This document shows positions 6,764-14,867 of a DNA stretch of 39,555 bases, one piece after another. A program made the translations under genes and the position numbers. Position 1 is the stretch's first letter. Each line of letters opens with the position of its first letter. The DNA is from Fibrobacter sp. GTDB taxonomy: Bacteria > Fibrobacterota > Fibrobacteria > Fibrobacterales > Fibrobacteraceae. Under the pieces are notes generated by a model. It saw only the letters and a program-made list of their open reading frames with translations. It did not search any database and was not told the DNA's origin. The DNA lies in assembly GCA_017550445.1 (NCBI GenBank), contig JAFZOV010000175.1:1-39555 (forward strand), written 5' to 3'.

Positions 6764-9337
6764 ATGACAATCCTCGAAAAAATTGCGTTAGCGCTCCCTG
6801 CCGTAGAATCTCCCGCCCGTTACATGGGTGGTGAAGCCAACAGCGTCGTAAAAGACCACAGTGAGATGCTTTGCCGCATGGCTTTTGTGTTCCCCGACAA
6901 GTACGAAATCGGCATGAGCAACAACGGAATCCGCATTCTGTACCATGTGATTAACCGCGAACCGGACTTGCTGTGCGAAGTTTCGTTTGCGCCGTGGGAT
7001 GACATGGCAAAGGAAATGGAAAAGTACGACATTCCGCTGTACAGCTACGCAAGCTACACGCCGGTGCGCGATTTCGAGGTGGTGGGCATGACGCTCCAGA
7101 CGGAGCTGAACTTTACGAACGTGCCCTATGTACTTGACATTGCCCGCATTCCCGTGTGGCAGAAAGACCGCCGTGAAGAAGACCCGATTCTTGTTGCGGG
7201 CGGCCCTGCGATGGCTAACCCCGAACCGGTCGTAGACTTTTTCGACGCCTTTATGATCGGTGACGGCGAAGACATGATTGTCAAGTTCTTGCGTTGCGTG
7301 GGCGAAGGCAGAAAGGCGAAACTTCCCCGCGCCCAAATCCTAGAGAATTTGTCTAAAATCGACGGCGTTTATGTTCCGAGCCTACGCTCCGTGGTGACCA
7401 ATGAATTTGGCGACATCGTTCCGGCGGAACCCGCCAAGGGCAGCTACCAGAATACGAACGGTGTACGCCGCCAGTTCATTCCGGTGATGGACCCGAAGAA
7501 CTACCCCATCAAGAACTTGATTGCAAACATGCAGTTGGTGCACAACCGATTCAGCGTAGAAGTCATGCGCGGTTGCGCCCAGGGTTGCCGTTTCTGCCAG
7601 GCAGGCATCTGGTACAGGCCTTGCCGCGAACTCGATCCCGATGATGTATTGGATATTGCAAAAGCCGGCATCAAGGCGACCGGCGAACGCGAACTCGGAC
7701 TCCTCAGCCTTTCGACTGCAGACTACAAGCCGGTGGAAGGCCTGACTGATTCCATTATCGACGACCCGTTCTTCGACACCGTGGATGTGAGCCTCCCGAG
7801 TATCCGCGTGAACGCCTTCGGTGAAACGCTTGCCCAGAAGATTTCTGCATTGAAAGGTGGACGCAGCGCAACCTTCGCTCCTGAAACAGGTTCCGAACGA
7901 ATCCGCAAGATGATTAACAAGACCATCAGCGACCAGGACATGTACAACGCCGCCGAGCACGCCTTCAGCAGCGGATTCAACAAGATTAAGTTGTACACAA
8001 TGATTGGTTTCCCGACAGAAAACGAGCAGGACATGGAAGCGTTCTGCAACTTGATCGAGAACCTGGTGAAGATTGGTCGCAAGTACCTGCGCGGCTGCCA
8101 GATTGCCGTGAGCATGGGCATCCTGATTCCGAAGTCTTTCACGGGACTGCAATGGGCGCCATTCATGGACAAGGAAACCGCCCTCAAGCACATCCGCTAC
8201 GTACGCGAAAGGTTCTTCCGCCACCCGAACGTGAAAGTCAACTGGGCCACCTGGGAAACAAGCTTCTTGGAAGCTATCTACAGCCGCGGCGACCGCAGAC
8301 TCGGCCCCGTGATTTACGCAGCCTACAAGAAGGGAATCATCTTCGAAAGCGATTCCTACCGATTCGATTTTGAAAAATGGCAGCAGGTCTGGGAAGAATG
8401 CGGCTACGACACCAGCTGGGTGTACCGCATGCGCGAAAAAGACGAAGTCTTCCCGTGGGACTTTATCCATGCGGGAACCAGCAAGCAGTACCTCCGCGGC
8501 GAATGGGAAAAGGCTTTCAAGGAAGACTCTGCGCCCGTACCGAACTGCAAATGGGGCGATTGCCAGAAGTGTGGCATTCCCGGCTTTGGCGCCGAAATCA
8601 AACTCGCCAATGACCCGGTGCGCCACAAGGCACCGAGCCGCACGCCCGAAGAAATCAAGAAACTTGTCGCCGAACGCCGCCCGACTCAAAAGAGTTGCCA
8701 CAGCTACAAGATTACCTTCAAGAAGACGGGCCTCAGCAGATTCCTGCCGCACCAGAACATGCTCAGCTTCTTCGAGCGCACCTTCCTCTGCGCAGGTATC
8801 CCCATCAAGTTCAGCGAAGGCTTTAGCCCGAAGCCCCGCATCTCTAACATGGGAGCACTCCCGCTCGGCCTTGAAACCTATTGCGAAGTGATTAGCGTTG
8901 ACCTTTTGCAGCCGCTTGATATTTCTAAAGAAAACTTGCCGAAGATTATGGCAGAACTTTCACGCCCGTTCCCGCGCGGCATGGAAATCGTGAACATCGA
9001 GCCGCTCAAGGAAAAGCTCAGCAAGCACATGCCGACGGCGATGATCTATTCGTTTACGCCCGACGCGATTCCCGAAGGCATCATGGAAAAGTTCGAAAGC
9101 AAGACACTCCCCGTGGTACTCAACCACCGCGGCCAGGAAATCAACCTGAACGAACATGTACTCGGCATACAGATTGCAGGTGGTGCGATCATTACCAAGG
9201 TCAAGTGCAACAACATGGGCACGACCGTGAGCCCGTTCAACATTTACGCAGCCCTGATGGGTGTGGAATTCGACCCGAAAAAACTCGACGAAAGCTCTCG
9301 CCGCTATCTAATCAAAAAGATTGCGATGGAATGGTAA
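6764..9337 (+). CDS. TIGR03960-type radical SAM protein fused to DUF2344 domain
   Basis: The 857-residue protein has an N-terminal B12-binding-like region (about 1-220), a radical SAM core with the [4Fe-4S] cysteines C271-x3-C275-x2-C278 (CAQGCRFC), and a C-terminal DUF2344/TIGR03936 domain from about residue 645. In many genomes these two parts are fused or adjacent. The exact reaction is not established; a role in RNA or cofactor modification is often suggested because of frequent linkage to RNase G and ribosomal genes, which are not seen here. A TAAATTTC octamer ends 5 bp before the ATG and there is no Shine-Dalgarno. The stop codon is embedded in the shared terminator. Confidence 0.9.
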   Translation: MTILEKIALALPAVESPARYMGGEANSVVKDHSEMLCRMAFVFPDKYEIGMSNNGIRILYHVINREPDLLCEVSFAPWDDMAKEMEKYDIPLYSYASYTPVRDFEVVGMTLQTELNFTNVPYVLDIARIPVWQKDRREEDPILVAGGPAMANPEPVVDFFDAFMIGDGEDMIVKFLRCVGEGRKAKLPRAQILENLSKIDGVYVPSLRSVVTNEFGDIVPAEPAKGSYQNTNGVRRQFIPVMDPKNYPIKNLIANMQLVHNRFSVEVMRGCAQGCRFCQAGIWYRPCRELDPDDVLDIAKAGIKATGERELGLLSLSTADYKPVEGLTDSIIDDPFFDTVDVSLPSIRVNAFGETLAQKISALKGGRSATFAPETGSERIRKMINKTISDQDMYNAAEHAFSSGFNKIKLYTMIGFPTENEQDMEAFCNLIENLVKIGRKYLRGCQIAVSMGILIPKSFTGLQWAPFMDKETALKHIRYVRERFFRHPNVKVNWATWETSFLEAIYSRGDRRLGPVIYAAYKKGIIFESDSYRFDFEKWQQVWEECGYDTSWVYRMREKDEVFPWDFIHAGTSKQYLRGEWEKAFKEDSAPVPNCKWGDCQKCGIPGFGAEIKLANDPVRHKAPSRTPEEIKKLVAERRPTQKSCHSYKITFKKTGLSRFLPHQNMLSFFERTFLCAGIPIKFSEGFSPKPRISNMGALPLGLETYCEVISVDLLQPLDISKENLPKIMAELSRPFPRGMEIVNIEPLKEKLSKHMPTAMIYSFTPDAIPEGIMEKFESKTLPVVLNHRGQEINLNEHVLGIQIAGGAIITKVKCNNMGTTVSPFNIYAALMGVEFDPKKLDESSRRYLIKKIAMEW

Positions 9338-9362
9338 AAGACCGGAGCGCGAGCGGTCTTTT
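9336..9362. terminator. Bidirectional terminator shared by two convergent genes
   Basis: AAAAGACCG (9336-9344) and CGGTCTTTT (9354-9362) form a 9-bp stem with a 9-nt loop, carrying its own A and T tracts. Its outer bases are part of both stop codons: TAA of the plus gene at 9335-9337 and TAA of the minus gene at 9361-9363. Confidence 0.8.
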
Positions 9363-9573
9363 ATTCAGCAGGCAGAATAATCTCGATGTGGCGAGTGCTC
9401 ACATTGAGGAAGTGCGTACGGAACAGGTCCTTTTCGCTCTTGTCGCTCACACGCACCTGCGTAACGGCAATAAAATCCTTGTTTTCACGGATATAATCGG
9501 TGAGACGCTCGTCGCGGAGCGTGTCGATTTCGCCGGTGATGATAAAGCTGTCTGTCCAAATCTTTACTAGCAT
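9361..9573 (-). CDS. Small conserved protein, DUF6812-like
   Basis: A 70-residue protein whose pattern resembles the DUF6812 family: a WTDSFIITGEI strand pair, then ERLTDYI, a FIAVTQVRV strand, and the C-terminal FLNVSTRHIEIILP. The fold is probably a small beta-barrel; the function is unknown. The compact convergent arrangement and the well-formed sequence argue that it is real although short. The ATG follows TATATTTA-GGAT, so the message is predicted to be leaderless; the AGGA present is too close to the ATG to act as a Shine-Dalgarno. Confidence 0.7.
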   Translation of the reverse strand: MLVKIWTDSFIITGEIDTLRDERLTDYIRENKDFIAVTQVRVSDKSEKDLFRTHFLNVSTRHIEIILPAE

Positions 9574-9676
9574 ATCCTAAATATAAAGATTTTTTTGTTT
9601 GCAAGCAGAAAAAAAGCGTTTTTTTGTTGCTTTTTTCAAATTCCGAAGGTATTTTGGATAAAAAAAGGAGCTTACT

Positions 9677-10471
9677 ATGGCTACGAAGAAAAATATCAAG
9701 TTAACACCGGGCAAGATGATCTATCATAATCTGGAATTTATTGATAGCGATGCAGGACGCCCGATTCGAATTCTTTCGGAATTTATGGGACCGAGCCAGA
9801 TTTTTGAACAGGAAGGCATCAAGAACACCATTGTCTTCTTTGGTTCTGCGCGTACGCTGCCCATGAGCGAAATTGCCAAACGCCGCAAAGACTGCAAAAA
9901 CAAGAAGGAGCTCGCTCGCCTGAAACGCCTCGAAGCGGTAGCGCAATACTACGATGACGCACGCGAACTGGGCGCAAAGCTGGGACGCTGGGCAAACAAG
10001 CAACACAGGGGCCTGGCTCTCATGACCGGTGGCGGTCCGGGCATTATGGAAGCGGGCAACCGCGGTGCAAACGACGTGGGAACGTCTTCGATCGGTCTCA
10101 ACATCAAGCTGCCCTTTGAACAGCACCCGAACCCCTACATCGACGATGAACTGAATCTGCAGTTCCGCTACTTCTTTATCCGTAAGTACTGGTTCATGAA
10201 AATGGCAAGAGCACTCGTGGTGTTCCCCGGAGGTTTCGGCACGCTCGACGAGATGTTCGAAATCCTGACCCTGATTCAGACCAAGAAGTACGGCGACAAG
10301 ATGCCCGTCGTGATTTACGGCAGCAAGTACTGGAGCAAGGTCATTAACTGGGACTACATCGCCGAAACAGGCATGATCGACAAAGAAGACCTCAAGCTAT
10401 TCCATTTCTGCGATACCGTAGAAGATGCTTACAATGTCATTACAACGGCACTCGAAAAGACGATGGAATAG
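9677..10471 (+). CDS. LOG-family protein (TIGR00730-like)
   Basis: A 264-residue Rossmann-like protein with the two family signatures GGGPGIMEAGNRGA (118-131) and PGGFGTLDEMFE (184-195, catalytic Glu in PGGxGTxxE). LOG enzymes release the base from nucleoside 5'-monophosphates such as cytokinin precursors; bacterial homologues are often annotated as lysine decarboxylase-like by mistake. Compared with short LOGs it has an N-terminal extension and a charged Lys/Arg insert (about 68-85), like the longer type found in Gram-negative genomes. The start has AAAGGAG 7 bp upstream and a TATTTTGG element at 9650-9657. Confidence 0.88.
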   Translation: MATKKNIKLTPGKMIYHNLEFIDSDAGRPIRILSEFMGPSQIFEQEGIKNTIVFFGSARTLPMSEIAKRRKDCKNKKELARLKRLEAVAQYYDDARELGAKLGRWANKQHRGLALMTGGGPGIMEAGNRGANDVGTSSIGLNIKLPFEQHPNPYIDDELNLQFRYFFIRKYWFMKMARALVVFPGGFGTLDEMFEILTLIQTKKYGDKMPVVIYGSKYWSKVINWDYIAETGMIDKEDLKLFHFCDTVEDAYNVITTALEKTME

Positions 10472-10474
10472 GAA

Positions 10475-10541
10475 AATTCAGAATTCGGATTTCGGAATTC
10501 AGAATTATCAACTCCGAATTCTGAACTCTGAATTCCGAATT
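10475..10541. repeat. Large imperfect palindrome made of TTCAGAA/TTCGGAA units
   Basis: Two 32-bp arms (10475-10506 and 10510-10541) are reverse complements at 26 of 32 positions with a 3-bp loop. All six differences are at single positions between repeated TTC(A/G)GAATT units. It sits between the LOG gene and the kinase promoter and could be a dispersed palindromic element. Confidence 0.75.
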
Positions 10542-10544
10542 AGC

Positions 10545-10552
10545 TAAATTTG
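10545..10552 (+). promoter_or_regulatory. TAnnTTTG -10 element of the kinase gene
   Basis: TAAATTTG is an exact TAnnTTTG match that ends 4 bp before the ATG at 10557. There is no Shine-Dalgarno, so initiation on a leaderless message is predicted. Confidence 0.5.
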
Positions 10553-10556
10553 TGTC

Positions 10557-11657
10557 ATGCTCAGAAACATCTTGGCAGAGACACTAGACCGCGTGTCCAG
10601 GAACATGGCCCTGCGACCAAATTACACCATGGAAGAATACCAGAGGTGGTTTGACCAGAATCCGGAATACCTGCACAACGGAGCCGTACAACGCATTCAG
10701 CTAGTCGAGCCCTTGACTCTCGAAGGCACGAACAACCTGTATCGCGCCCAGTTCTGGCTCGAACACCCCAGCGATCCTAGCCGCTATACAGAAACGGAAA
10801 TCGTCGTCAAGATTTGCAAGTTCTGGGCCTCTCCCGGCAAGAACAGGCTGCACCGCCTGAACATGCTGTTGAGCGCTTTCCAAGATGAAATCCGCATCAA
10901 CAACTTGATTCACGCCACCAATATCGAAGGCGTGGTACAGAGCATGGGCGGCGGCATTGCGGGTAGACATCCCTACCTGAAAATGGAATTTATCAAGGGA
11001 TGTTCCCTGGACAGACTTTTCAAAAAAGACCTGAACGACGACGAGGTGATGCACCGCGTGGCGCAACTCGCCTACCTTGCAAACACCATTAGCCAGTTGC
11101 ACTACTACCAGGTTGTCCATAAGGATTTAAAGCCCAAGAACCTTTTGCTGTGCCAAAATCCGCAGCACAAGAACAACCACAAGATTCTTATCTGCGACTT
11201 CGGCTACGCCCAGGCAAAGCTCCGCGAAACCATTACCGAATACGGCGGACAGATGACGCCCTGCTACAGCGCCCCCGAACAGGCGATTATGGGCGAAAAC
11301 CTTTCTGCATCGGTGGACTACTTCAGCTTTGGAATCATCGTACACGAGTACCTGACCGGCGAAAAGCTGTTCCCCCATGCCATGGATATTTTTATCGAAG
11401 ACGGTTACCGCATTACCGACCGTTACCTGGAATACCTAAAGACCGGACGAGAAAACCGCTTTAGCGACCCAAGATTTCCGGAACTCACGCAATGGATTGA
11501 CAATCTTACGATTTTCGACAGCTTTGAACGCATGCAAAATTGTCCAAACCTGTTTGATATTGCTCACAAACTGCGTGAACGGGTAAACGCCCAAGGGTAC
11601 CGCGACGTGAATACGGATTTCTTGTGGAACCAATTGCGCGAATACAACCGTTTTTAA
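10557..11657 (+). CDS. Hanks-type serine/threonine protein kinase
   Basis: The 366-residue cytoplasmic protein has the full set of eukaryotic-like kinase landmarks: the ATP-binding Lys in EIVVKI (Lys85), a C-helix Glu near 111, the catalytic loop HKDLKPKN (188-195, Asp190), DFG (214-216), APE (239-241), and the Asp of subdomain IX in SVDYFSFG. It should be active. The glycine-rich loop is poorly conserved. There is no membrane segment or sensory domain. The next gene, 47 bp downstream, encodes a membrane protein that could be a partner. No phosphatase is adjacent. Confidence 0.9.
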   Translation: MLRNILAETLDRVSRNMALRPNYTMEEYQRWFDQNPEYLHNGAVQRIQLVEPLTLEGTNNLYRAQFWLEHPSDPSRYTETEIVVKICKFWASPGKNRLHRLNMLLSAFQDEIRINNLIHATNIEGVVQSMGGGIAGRHPYLKMEFIKGCSLDRLFKKDLNDDEVMHRVAQLAYLANTISQLHYYQVVHKDLKPKNLLLCQNPQHKNNHKILICDFGYAQAKLRETITEYGGQMTPCYSAPEQAIMGENLSASVDYFSFGIIVHEYLTGEKLFPHAMDIFIEDGYRITDRYLEYLKTGRENRFSDPRFPELTQWIDNLTIFDSFERMQNCPNLFDIAHKLRERVNAQGYRDVNTDFLWNQLREYNRF

Positions 11658-11704
11658 GAAAAATAAAATTTTCATTTTAACATTCGCGAGTATATATTCA
11701 GGAT

Positions 11705-13159
11705 ATGAAACCATCTATCCTGAATTTTTTTGCTCCCCTGAAAAAAGTCAAGCCCATTCATTACCTAGTGATTGCGGCCATTATTGGCATTGGCGTATTC
11801 AACACGGTTACGGCAGTCATGCCGCAAATCAAGCAAGACCGCTACGAAAAAGGAATTGTCAAGTCGTTTGACAATTGGTGGGAAGAAGAAGGCGCCGAGA
11901 ATTTTAGAAGAGTCGGCCTTGAGCCAACGGACGAAATCAAGCAACAAGAATTCGAGCAGTTCCGTAACAGAGCTTTCGACCTAAAACCTTCGTACATTGT
12001 CGAAGACCGCATCGAAATCATGAAAAAAGATTTTCGGCAATGGTGGGAAATCAACGGCGGCAAGGAAGCCTTTATCGAAAAAAACAACCGCTACCCAGGC
12101 GAAGCGGATTTTCAGCATGAACTGGCCGAATGGATAGACAACTATACCGACAAATTCGTACGCTACAATATGGCGTTTGTCCCGAAAAAGGAACAATACG
12201 ACAGACTCCTTACCAGCTGGATTCTATTCCCCAGCGTATGGAACTACATTCTTTTTGCATTTTTATTCGTCTTTACCATCATAAAGCTGGAACGCCGTTG
12301 GCAATGGTTTATTCTGTGGGGATGCATTGTGGGCTGGACCCTCGCCGGAGGCGTTTTGGTAAGCCTCTTGACAAGCACCAGTTTCTTTGACCACTATAGC
12401 GGCGAACGCTACATGGGCATGAGCCTCACCCTAGCATTCTTGCTTGGCGCAACCGCATTTGCCCCTCGCAAGGACATGGTTTCGCAGCCGATTTCCGCCC
12501 TTTGCTTTACTGGACTTATACTCGACATGGCTGTAAACTGGTTCGTGAACCCGAATATTTTCGGGGCAGTCACCGTACTTTCGCCCGTTGCCTTTGGCGC
12601 AGGTGCGTTTGCCGGCTTGAAGATTGAAACCCGTCGCAAGACCCGTTACGAGCTCAAGCAAGAAGCTTTGCAGGAAAGAGCCCGCCGCGTGGCCACCCGA
12701 AACCCCATGGCCGAAATGAAGGCCAAGACCCGCGCCATGATTGAATCGGGAGTGGAAAATGCCAAGGGTGGCCGTTCTGACCAAGCGCTGCGTCTGCTTT
12801 CTCAAGCCATGATACAGCTATTGCAGGAACACCCCATCGACCAGGCAACGGTGCAATCTTTGGCCTACAGCATGAACAAGCTCTACCTTGAAATTTCAAG
12901 CAACCAGTGGCTTGAATGGGGCGAAATTGCGAAGGCGAAAAACGCCCCCGAAGCCGCTATCATGTTCCTGAAGAAGGGCCTTATGCTAGAGAAAGACAGG
13001 AACTTCGCAAGGCGAGCCCTGTATATCTTAGGCGAAACCTGCGTTACCAATAAAATCGAGCTTGAAGACGGAATCAAGCGCTTGCAAAAGGTTATCGAGA
13101 TGAACGGTACAGACATCTTGGCCAAACAAGCGCAGCGGATTCTGGATTCACAGAAGTAG
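11705..13159 (+). CDS. Polytopic membrane protein with internal WWE repeats and TPR-like tail
   Basis: I do not recognise a named family. The 484 residues show a membrane segment (about 19-39), then an extracytoplasmic region with two related units (FDNWWEEEGAENF and FRQWWEINGGKEAF, about 55 residues apart). About five membrane segments follow between 172 and 305, and a cytoplasmic helical region (about 335-480) looks TPR-like (AAIMFLKKGLMLEKDRNFAR). It follows the kinase gene by 47 bp and has a TATATTCA element 4 bp before the ATG, so it may be transcribed alone or with the kinase. A terminator follows. Confidence 0.7.
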   Translation: MKPSILNFFAPLKKVKPIHYLVIAAIIGIGVFNTVTAVMPQIKQDRYEKGIVKSFDNWWEEEGAENFRRVGLEPTDEIKQQEFEQFRNRAFDLKPSYIVEDRIEIMKKDFRQWWEINGGKEAFIEKNNRYPGEADFQHELAEWIDNYTDKFVRYNMAFVPKKEQYDRLLTSWILFPSVWNYILFAFLFVFTIIKLERRWQWFILWGCIVGWTLAGGVLVSLLTSTSFFDHYSGERYMGMSLTLAFLLGATAFAPRKDMVSQPISALCFTGLILDMAVNWFVNPNIFGAVTVLSPVAFGAGAFAGLKIETRRKTRYELKQEALQERARRVATRNPMAEMKAKTRAMIESGVENAKGGRSDQALRLLSQAMIQLLQEHPIDQATVQSLAYSMNKLYLEISSNQWLEWGEIAKAKNAPEAAIMFLKKGLMLEKDRNFARRALYILGETCVTNKIELEDGIKRLQKVIEMNGTDILAKQAQRILDSQK

Positions 13160-13186
13160 CAACAGATAGTTTTCTAAATGAAAAAC

Positions 13187-13213
13187 AGGAGCCCCGATTG
13201 GAGCTCCTATTTT
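13187..13213. terminator. Bidirectional terminator between convergent genes
   Basis: A 9-bp stem with one mismatch, AGGAGCCCC (13187-13195) and GGAGCTCCT (13200-13208), loop GATT, is followed by ATTTT on the plus strand and preceded by AAAAA (TTTTT on the minus strand). Confidence 0.7.
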
Positions 13214-13235
13214 AAATAACGTCATTAAAACAGCT

Positions 13236-14744
13236 TTAGCGGACTTGCATTTTCAAGAGCTTCATCATGGAGCCCTGCTGAACACGAACAACATATTGTC
13301 CGTTAGGCATGGAACCGAACGTATGAACGAAGCTGCCTGCAGCCATATTTTCGCTATGGCTTTCAACAACATGACCCATCATGTCAAATACCTGAATCTT
13401 CACAAGACCGGCCTTCGCGACTGTCATCTGCAAGGTATTACCCTGAAGAGCCGCCTTGAAGCTTGCCGGAGCAGCGGAAACATTGATGGAATTTTTATTA
13501 GCCGAGGGCAGAGTTCCAACGCACTTCACATTGTCGATAGCCAAAGAAGTACCAAGATTTGCAGCGGAGAGTTTTTCATCTACCACCCAAGTCAACTTTG
13601 AAACCTTGGCCCAAGAGAATGCCACGATGCTACTCGGAGCGACATCAGCAACCCATTCCGGCTGAGTCATGGTGGAAACGGTCACTGTCTTCCAAGCGGT
13701 AGCAGCATTCTGATCTGCTGCGACGTGTTCATAACCAGCATTAGCCTTAACACCCGTCACTGAAGCACGCATGTGGTGGCCAGAGCCCTTGTAATCGTAC
13801 TGAACAGCAGTACAACCAGAAAGCGTACTGACATCAAAAGCAACTTCCATACCAACAGACGGATAAGTCGTATCACCCGGAGTAATGCCCGAAATGCCCT
13901 TCATCTCGATGTAGGAGTTGGTACCGTCCTTCACGAGGATATCCCAGGATTCGTTTGCATCCTGCGTATTGGTGAAAGATCCACCGGCTTCGTACAAATA
14001 CCAATATGCGGTCTTGCCAAGATTTTCTGCAGTGGTGTTGCCATCTTCAAAATCGTCAATCACAGCAGTAGAACCAGTCAGAGCCGACGTAGAAGGACCA
14101 TCGCTAGAGGAACTTCCGCCACCAGCGTAGCCGGTGCAGTTCACGTCATCGATGTACAGGTAGTTCGGAGAAGCTTCGCCCTTGACTTCCCATGCAAGTT
14201 GCACCACGTTAGCCATTTTCAAGGCAACGGTCGTTCCCCAGCCCTTATCCTGAGCGAGACCCGATACGGCAACAGAAGCCGTACTCCAGCTTGTGCTAGA
14301 AGTAAAAGCCTTGGAGTGGCGGTTGTATTCGGTCAAGCTACCATCTTCATCACCCTTCATCACGGCCTTAAGATTATGGCCTGCGCCCTTGTACTTGTAA
14401 GAAATCGTGGTACAGCCAGAAAGACCACCCTCGACATTCAAGCCAAGAGTCACGTAGGGGTCGTATTTATTTGTGCCCTGAACAAGTTCAATGTCAGTCA
14501 AGCCAGCGCCATACTTGGAACCACCTGCGGCCGCTTCCGGAATCACAACGACAAGACCGTATTCGTCTTTCGTGTTCGAATAAGTGGAAGCGCCACCGTC
14601 ATTTTTATCGTTGAATGCGTACCAAGCATCGTCCTTTCCGCCGGTACTGGCCAAACCGTTTCCGTCTTCGAAATCATCGATGTTAGCGGCTGCGGAAGCC
14701 AAAATTGCTGTTGAGCACACTGTAAATAGGATTTTTTTGTTCAT
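13236..14744 (-). CDS. Secreted protein with two CBM11-like modules and a sorting tail
   Basis: The 502-residue protein has a signal peptide (about 1-20, cut after SAAA). Two related ~185-residue beta-rich modules each begin with IDDFEDGN (22 and 230) and end with a strand of the type IDDVxCxG, joined by a Gly/Ser linker. Each carries a pair of Cys and resembles galactose-binding-like modules of the CBM11/CIA30 type. The C-terminal ~75 residues (VFDMMGHVV, then NGQYVVRV) look like a Por-type sorting tail. No catalytic domain is seen, so it is probably a surface carbohydrate-binding protein. Its promoter is very strong in appearance, and the ATG has GGAGGAAGG just upstream. Confidence 0.8.
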   Translation of the reverse strand: MNKKILFTVCSTAILASAAANIDDFEDGNGLASTGGKDDAWYAFNDKNDGGASTYSNTKDEYGLVVVIPEAAAGGSKYGAGLTDIELVQGTNKYDPYVTLGLNVEGGLSGCTTISYKYKGAGHNLKAVMKGDEDGSLTEYNRHSKAFTSSTSWSTASVAVSGLAQDKGWGTTVALKMANVVQLAWEVKGEASPNYLYIDDVNCTGYAGGGSSSSDGPSTSALTGSTAVIDDFEDGNTTAENLGKTAYWYLYEAGGSFTNTQDANESWDILVKDGTNSYIEMKGISGITPGDTTYPSVGMEVAFDVSTLSGCTAVQYDYKGSGHHMRASVTGVKANAGYEHVAADQNAATAWKTVTVSTMTQPEWVADVAPSSIVAFSWAKVSKLTWVVDEKLSAANLGTSLAIDNVKCVGTLPSANKNSINVSAAPASFKAALQGNTLQMTVAKAGLVKIQVFDMMGHVVESHSENMAAGSFVHTFGSMPNGQYVVRVQQGSMMKLLKMQVR

Positions 14745-14769
14745 CCTTCCTCCATGTTAGATTAATCCT

Positions 14770-14798
14770 ATTTTAACTATAAAAAATCCATTTGTCAA
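14770..14798 (-). promoter_or_regulatory. Consensus-like promoter TTGACA-N17-TAAAAT
   Basis: On the minus strand, TTGACA (14793-14798) and TAAAAT (14770-14775) are separated by exactly 17 bp. The -10 lies 25 bp upstream of the start codon of the two-module carbohydrate-binding protein, which also has a near-ideal Shine-Dalgarno. High expression is inferred. Confidence 0.8.
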
Positions 14799-14867
14799 CT
14801 ACTTTGCATCAAGTATTGACGCAACTCCCGCCTTCCAAGCCTTTACTTATCAAATATTCAAGTCTGT

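Noticed and set aside
7382..8752. 456-codon minus-strand ORF
   Set aside because: It is antisense to the radical SAM gene; no domain, no ribosome binding site, biased composition.
13773..14714. 313-codon plus-strand ORF
   Set aside because: Antisense shadow of the two-module carbohydrate-binding protein.
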